Shown in pieces: positions 60,991 to 64,000 of a stretch of DNA of 64,000 nucleotides. The position numbers and the translations under genes are program-made. This stretch comes from an uncultured Clostridia bacterium (lineage in GTDB: Bacteria > Bacillota > Clostridia > Christensenellales > Borkfalkiaceae), in contig CANRIK010000001.1 in assembly GCA_947630705.1 (NCBI GenBank), positions 1 to 64,000 on the forward strand. The letters are read 5' to 3'. Position 1 is the first letter of the stretch, and each line of letters begins with the position of its first letter. The notes below the pieces were generated by a model. That model did not search any database. It was not told where the DNA came from and saw nothing but the letters and a program-made list of their open reading frames with translations.

Positions 60991-61974
60991 TTATAAATTT
61001 TCTTTGAAAAATGCCTCGATCTTATCGAACGGAATGACGTCGAGCCTGTCGTAAAGGTCGGTATGCACGGCGTTGGGAATGATATACAGCTCCTTGTTTT
61101 GCGTGTATTTGCCGTCCTTCGTCATGGCGGCATAGGCGTCCTTCGAGAAATAGCAAGAGTGCGCCTTTTCTCCGTGAACGATGAGTACGGCGCTCCTTAT
61201 TTCGTTAATGTAGGCAAGAATCGGCATATTTATGAACGAGAGCGAGGAAGTTTTGTTCCAGCCGCCGTTACTGTTGAGGGAATGGGAATGATAGCCGCGT
61301 TTAGTCTTGTAATAGTCATAATAATCTTTTACGAAGAACGGCGCGTCGTCGGGAAGAGGATCGACTACGCCTCCGCCGAGTTCGTAATTGCCGTTTTTGT
61401 AATCGACGGTGCGCTGTGCGTTGAGGGCTTTTTTCATTTCAAAGCGCGCCTCTTCGCTGTCCGCCGCGTCGAAGTAGCCTTTGGCGTTTACGCGAGTCAT
61501 ATCGTACATGGTGGAAGCGACGGTCGCCTTTATTCGCGTGTCCATTGCCGCGGCGTTCAATGCCATGCCGCCCCAGCCGCAGATACCGATTATACCTATT
61601 TTATCCGAATCCGCGTCCTCGCGGCAGGAGAGATAGTCCACCGCCGCAGAGAAGTCCTCGGTGTTGATATCTGGCGAGGCGACATATCTCGGCTCGCCTC
61701 CGCTCTCGCCGGTGAAAGACGGGTCGAAGGCAATCGCAAGAAAGCCACGTTTCGCGAGTTCCTGCGCATAGAGGCCGGAGGCCTGCTCCTTGACCGCACC
61801 GAACGGTCCGCAGACCGCAACGGCCGGAAGTTTTCCCTTTGCTCCTTTCGGCGAATAAACGTCGCAGGCGAGAGTTATACCGTAACGGTTGTGAAACACA
61901 GCCTTTTCGTGGTTCACCCGTTCGCTTTTGGGGAATACCTTGTCCCACTCTTTCGTCAACTTCAATTCTTCCAT
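60991..61974 (-). CDS. Alpha/beta hydrolase with Cys nucleophile (dienelactone hydrolase-like)
   Basis: 327 residues, no signal peptide. N-terminal RYGITLACDVYSPKGAKGKLPAVAVCGPFGAVKEQ, FDPSFTGESGG, then the nucleophile elbow GICGWGGMA in which Cys replaces Ser (GxCxGG, as in dienelactone hydrolases), later HGEKAHSCYFSKDA (acid region) and IIPNAVHTDLYD (His). Substrate unknown. Gap 12 nt to the fusion gene downstream and 3 nt from the acetyltransferase upstream, so one operon. Confidence 0.87.
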   Translation of the reverse strand: MEELKLTKEWDKVFPKSERVNHEKAVFHNRYGITLACDVYSPKGAKGKLPAVAVCGPFGAVKEQASGLYAQELAKRGFLAIAFDPSFTGESGGEPRYVASPDINTEDFSAAVDYLSCREDADSDKIGIIGICGWGGMALNAAAMDTRIKATVASTMYDMTRVNAKGYFDAADSEEARFEMKKALNAQRTVDYKNGNYELGGGVVDPLPDDAPFFVKDYYDYYKTKRGYHSHSLNSNGGWNKTSSLSFINMPILAYINEIRSAVLIVHGEKAHSCYFSKDAYAAMTKDGKYTQNKELYIIPNAVHTDLYDRLDVIPFDKIEAFFKENL

Positions 61975-61977
61975 GAT

Positions 61978-62547
61978 TTACTCCTTTACAGGTTTTATGA
62001 TTTTTGCCGGAACGCCGGCGACGACGGCATTTTCGGGCACGTCCCTTGTGACGACCGCTCCGGCGCCCACCACCGCGCCGTCGCCGATGGTTACACCCGA
62101 CAAAATCGTGACGTGCGCGCCGATCCAAACTTTGTTTCCGATTTTTACCGGCGCGAGGAACATATTCCAGCGTTTCTCGGGACAGAGGTCGTGGTTTATG
62201 GTTGCAATAACGGTCTGTTGCCCGATTTGAACGTCGTCACCTATTTCGATACCGCCCTGATCCTGAAAACAGCAGCCCGAATTGATAAAAACGTGTTTTC
62301 CGAGAACGATGTTTCTCCCGTAATCCGTATAAAAGGGCGGAAACAGCCCGAATCTTTCGTCAACCTCTCGCCCCGTAAGCTCCGAAAAGAGCTCGCGAAG
62401 TTCGGGCATCGTATGATAGGCTCCGTTGATCTCTGCCGTAATTTTTCGTGCTCTGTCCGCGCCCTCGTGCATATGAATATGCATTTCGGAGTCGGCGACA
62501 ACATATTTCTGTTTCTTGACTTCCGTTATAAATTGCTCTCTCGTCAT
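61978..62547 (-). CDS. Sugar O-acetyltransferase, left-handed beta-helix (Maa/LacA type)
   Basis: 189 residues. N-terminal helices ([33 protein letters not shown]), then hexapeptide repeats: [93 protein letters not shown]. Acetylates sugar hydroxyls with acetyl-CoA (maltose/galactoside acetyltransferase family). First gene of the operon; its promoter faces the lysR promoter. Confidence 0.93.
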   Translation of the reverse strand: MTREQFITEVKKQKYVVADSEMHIHMHEGADRARKITAEINGAYHTMPELRELFSELTGREVDERFGLFPPFYTDYGRNIVLGKHVFINSGCCFQDQGGIEIGDDVQIGQQTVIATINHDLCPEKRWNMFLAPVKIGNKVWIGAHVTILSGVTIGDGAVVGAGAVVTRDVPENAVVAGVPAKIIKPVKE

Positions 62548-62569
62548 ATTCGCCTCTATTTACGTCGCT

Positions 62570-62599
62570 ATTATAATGCCAAAACAATTTATATGTCAA
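62570..62599 (-). promoter_or_regulatory. Promoter of the acetyltransferase/hydrolase/lipoprotein operon
   Basis: Minus strand TTGACA (62599-62594), 18-bp spacer, TATAAT (62575-62570). Confidence 0.7.
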
Positions 62600-62620
62600 A
62601 TACTTATATTTTATAGTTTT

Positions 62621-62656
62621 ACTATGCTTTACAAGCATAGTTTATTGCGATATAAT
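62621..62656 (+). promoter_or_regulatory. lysR promoter and palindromic operator
   Basis: Inverted repeat ACTATGCTT-TAC-AAGCATAGT (62621-62641). The lysR promoter is TTTACA (62628-62633), 17 bp, TATAAT (62651-62656), so the palindrome covers its -35. It is also 22 bp upstream of the divergent -35, the usual LysR activator position. Confidence 0.7.
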
Positions 62657-62674
62657 ATTCTCAAAGGAGCTTTT

Positions 62675-63553
62675 ATGGAATTACGGGAACTCAAATATTT
62701 TTTGGCGTTAGCGCGCGAAGAGAGCATTTTGAAGGCGGCGGAAGCGCTGTATGTGTCACAACCCAACCTTTCACGGCAGATGAAGCGTCTGGAAGAGGAA
62801 CTCGGTCAACAGCTATTTATACGCGGAAGCAGAAAAATCACGCTCACCCAAGCGGGAGAACTCCTCAAAAAGCGCGCCGAGGAAATCTTGGAGCTGCAAA
62901 AAAAGACGGAAGCCGAACTCTCCTCGCCGCCTGCGGAAATTCGGGGAGACGTCTATATAGGCGGCGGCGAAAGTTACGTCCTGCAAATCGTTGCGAGAGC
63001 CGCTCATGCCGTGCGAGAAAGGTATCCCTCCGTCAAATTTCACTTATACAGCGGAGATATGACTGCCATTAAGGAGAAGCTCGACAAAGGACTCATAGAT
63101 TTCGGCGTTTTCATAGAGCCGGCCGATCTCACAAAGTACGACTATCTCCGTTTGCCGCTCGCAGATACTTGGGGCGTCCTTATGCGCAAGGACAGTCCGC
63201 TTGCAAAAAAGCAATTTATCACGCCCGAAGATTTATGGAATGCGCCCATCATACGCTCACGTCATTCTCTGGACAAAAGCGTCATTACCGATTGGTTTCA
63301 AAGGAAGTCGGAAGAGCTGAATATCGTCGCCACGTACGACCTTTTGTATAACGCCTCACTACTTGTCGCCGAGGGCGTGGGATATGCCGTGGGGCTCGAA
63401 CACATTATCAATACGTCGGGGGACAGTCAACTCTGCTTTCGGCCGCTCTTTCCGAAGCTCGTATCACATCTCGACATTGCGTGGAAAAAGTATCAGGTGT
63501 TCCCGAAATGCTCCGAAATCTTTTTGAAAAAACTGCAAGAGAGCGTAATATAG
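62675..63553 (+). CDS. LysR-family transcriptional regulator
   Basis: 292 residues from the ATG at 62675 (AAAGGAG in front; the frame extends upstream to 62516 but lacks a ribosome site). HTH at 1-60: MELRELKYFLALAREESILKAAEALYVSQPNLSRQMKRLEEELGQQLF. The effector domain follows (about 90-292: GDVYIGGGESYVLQIVARAAHAVRERYPSVKFHLYSGD). Divergent from the operon it probably controls; a 21-bp palindrome between them is the likely binding site. The effector is unknown. Confidence 0.93.
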   Translation: MELRELKYFLALAREESILKAAEALYVSQPNLSRQMKRLEEELGQQLFIRGSRKITLTQAGELLKKRAEEILELQKKTEAELSSPPAEIRGDVYIGGGESYVLQIVARAAHAVRERYPSVKFHLYSGDMTAIKEKLDKGLIDFGVFIEPADLTKYDYLRLPLADTWGVLMRKDSPLAKKQFITPEDLWNAPIIRSRHSLDKSVITDWFQRKSEELNIVATYDLLYNASLLVAEGVGYAVGLEHIINTSGDSQLCFRPLFPKLVSHLDIAWKKYQVFPKCSEIFLKKLQESVI

Positions 63554-63639
63554 CCTGAATTTTCAACGGCCGCCCTTTTCATAAAAATAATCGATATAAA
63601 ATTAATAAGAAATAGTCCATATAAAATCAAAGAAATTAT

Positions 63640-63674
63640 AATAGCGGCGAAAATATTTTCGCCGCTATTATTTT
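63640..63674 (+). terminator. Terminator of the lysR gene
   Basis: AATAGCGGCGAAAAT / ATTTTCGCCGCTATT stem with continuing T-rich sequence; usable from both sides. Confidence 0.75.
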
Positions 63675-63757
63675 CACTCGCCCAATTGGTCTTTTACGAT
63701 TGAAATCAAGTTCTTTTGATTGCTCTCCGAGTACCTGACGGAAAGGCTTTCGTCAAT

Positions 63758-64000
63758 CTAAATTTCTGTTTTGTTATCTTCCGTCTCGGGTACGGGCTCG
63801 TTTACAGGGGTATCGACGGCCGCCTCGTCGGTAACGGGCGCCGCCTCCGGTTGGGACTCAATCGAATCGGCTGTTTTTTCTTCATCCGCAAAGGGCTCTA
63901 TACCCTTCTTTTCGGCAATAAGCATCTCCTTCAACAGCTTCTTGACCGCCGGAATTCTGCCGCGGTAAAGAGTGCCCGTGAGGTCTACGGCGTAAAGACG
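63758..64000 (-). CDS. C-terminal end of an unidentified protein (partial, cut by window edge)
   Basis: Minus-strand frame entering at the right edge and stopping at 63758. 80 residues visible: RLYAVDLTGTLYRGRIPAVK then KLLKEMLIAEKKGIEPF, followed by a Glu/Pro/Ala/Thr-rich tail (KTADSIESQPEAAPVTDEAA...) ending NKTEI. The acidic tail is similar in style to that of the 1534-residue surface protein. No family is recognised. The shared hairpin at 63640-63674 lies downstream as terminator. Confidence 0.6.
   Translation of the reverse strand, partial: RLYAVDLTGTLYRGRIPAVKKLLKEMLIAEKKGIEPFADEEKTADSIESQPEAAPVTDEAAVDTPVNEPVPETEDNKTEI

Noticed and set aside
61063-62616. 517-codon open frame on the plus strand
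   Set aside because: It runs antisense through the hydrolase and acetyltransferase genes and has no motif or ribosome site.

Overview
The window reads as a chromosomal segment of an endospore-forming member of the Bacillota (Clostridia-like), probably an uncultured gut lineage. Support: sporulation genes (yabP, yabQ, cwlD-like, spoVB-like, and a SigH-like factor in the mrnC-rlmB-sigH order typical of Firmicutes), the mcsA-mcsB-clpC operon, strong AGGAGG ribosome sites, sigma-A-type promoters with 16-18 bp spacers, and moderate GC. The exact genus cannot be told from sequence reading alone. Most genes lie on the minus strand and are housekeeping.

Layout. 1-4.4 kb: end of a membrane-anchored protein, a repeat-bearing spacer, tRNA-Gly(CCC), proline synthesis (proB-proA) and gdhA. 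4.8-7.3 kb: tRNA-Ser(GGA), whose 3' end is duplicated 2.1 kb downstream; this brackets a small AT-rich island (XRE regulator, Cys-rich lipoprotein, small unknown protein) followed by a second degenerate att/terminator block. 7.3-14.7 kb: GNAT acetyltransferase, a decayed gene, a PaaI thioesterase, a panT-like/coaX/hom operon, a small Cys-tailed membrane protein, and a marR-Pr6Pr-degV operon. 14.8-15.3 kb: three tandem 104-bp repeats and tRNA-Thr(CGT). 15.4-18.2 kb: rhodanese-TtcA fusion, SPOR-like membrane protein, polysaccharide deacetylase. 18.2-23.9 kb: complete pyrimidine operon pyrB-C-F-K-D-E behind a strong promoter and an attenuator-like leader. 23.9-28.2 kb: phosphoesterase, Cys-rich unknown, LysM protein, MurJ/SpoVB-type flippase, paired half-size TauE/SafE permeases.

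28.3-32.9 kb: a 1534-residue surface protein. 33-42.6 kb: RsmF-like methyltransferase, DEDDh exonuclease with BRCT-like end, gyrA-gyrB, a 51-residue zinc ribbon, M50 protease, Ppx/GppA, and yabP-yabQ-divIC. 42.7-50.1 kb: typA, gpsA, recR, ybaB, dnaX, sigH, rlmB, mrnC. 50.2-56.7 kb: cwlD-like amidase, FNT channel, hemolysin-III protein, clpC-mcsB-mcsA without ctsR in front. 56.9-58.6 kb: an IscU-like protein paired with a GGGtGRT protein, a conserved but uncharacterised couple. 58.7-63.6 kb: a cluster of 9-bp inverted/direct repeats, then a LysR-controlled divergent operon encoding two lipoproteins (a cyclophilin-like one and a flavodoxin/aldo-keto reductase fusion), a Cys-nucleophile hydrolase and an acetyltransferase. 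The window ends inside an unidentified minus-strand gene.

The most unusual items are the surface-anchored flavodoxin-AKR fusion and its operon, the tRNA-Ser island whose last ORF terminates inside the attachment site, the pyr leader with a possible pyrL-like peptide, and several families of short repeats next to tRNA genes. All functional names rest on motifs and gene order read by eye; no database search was run.
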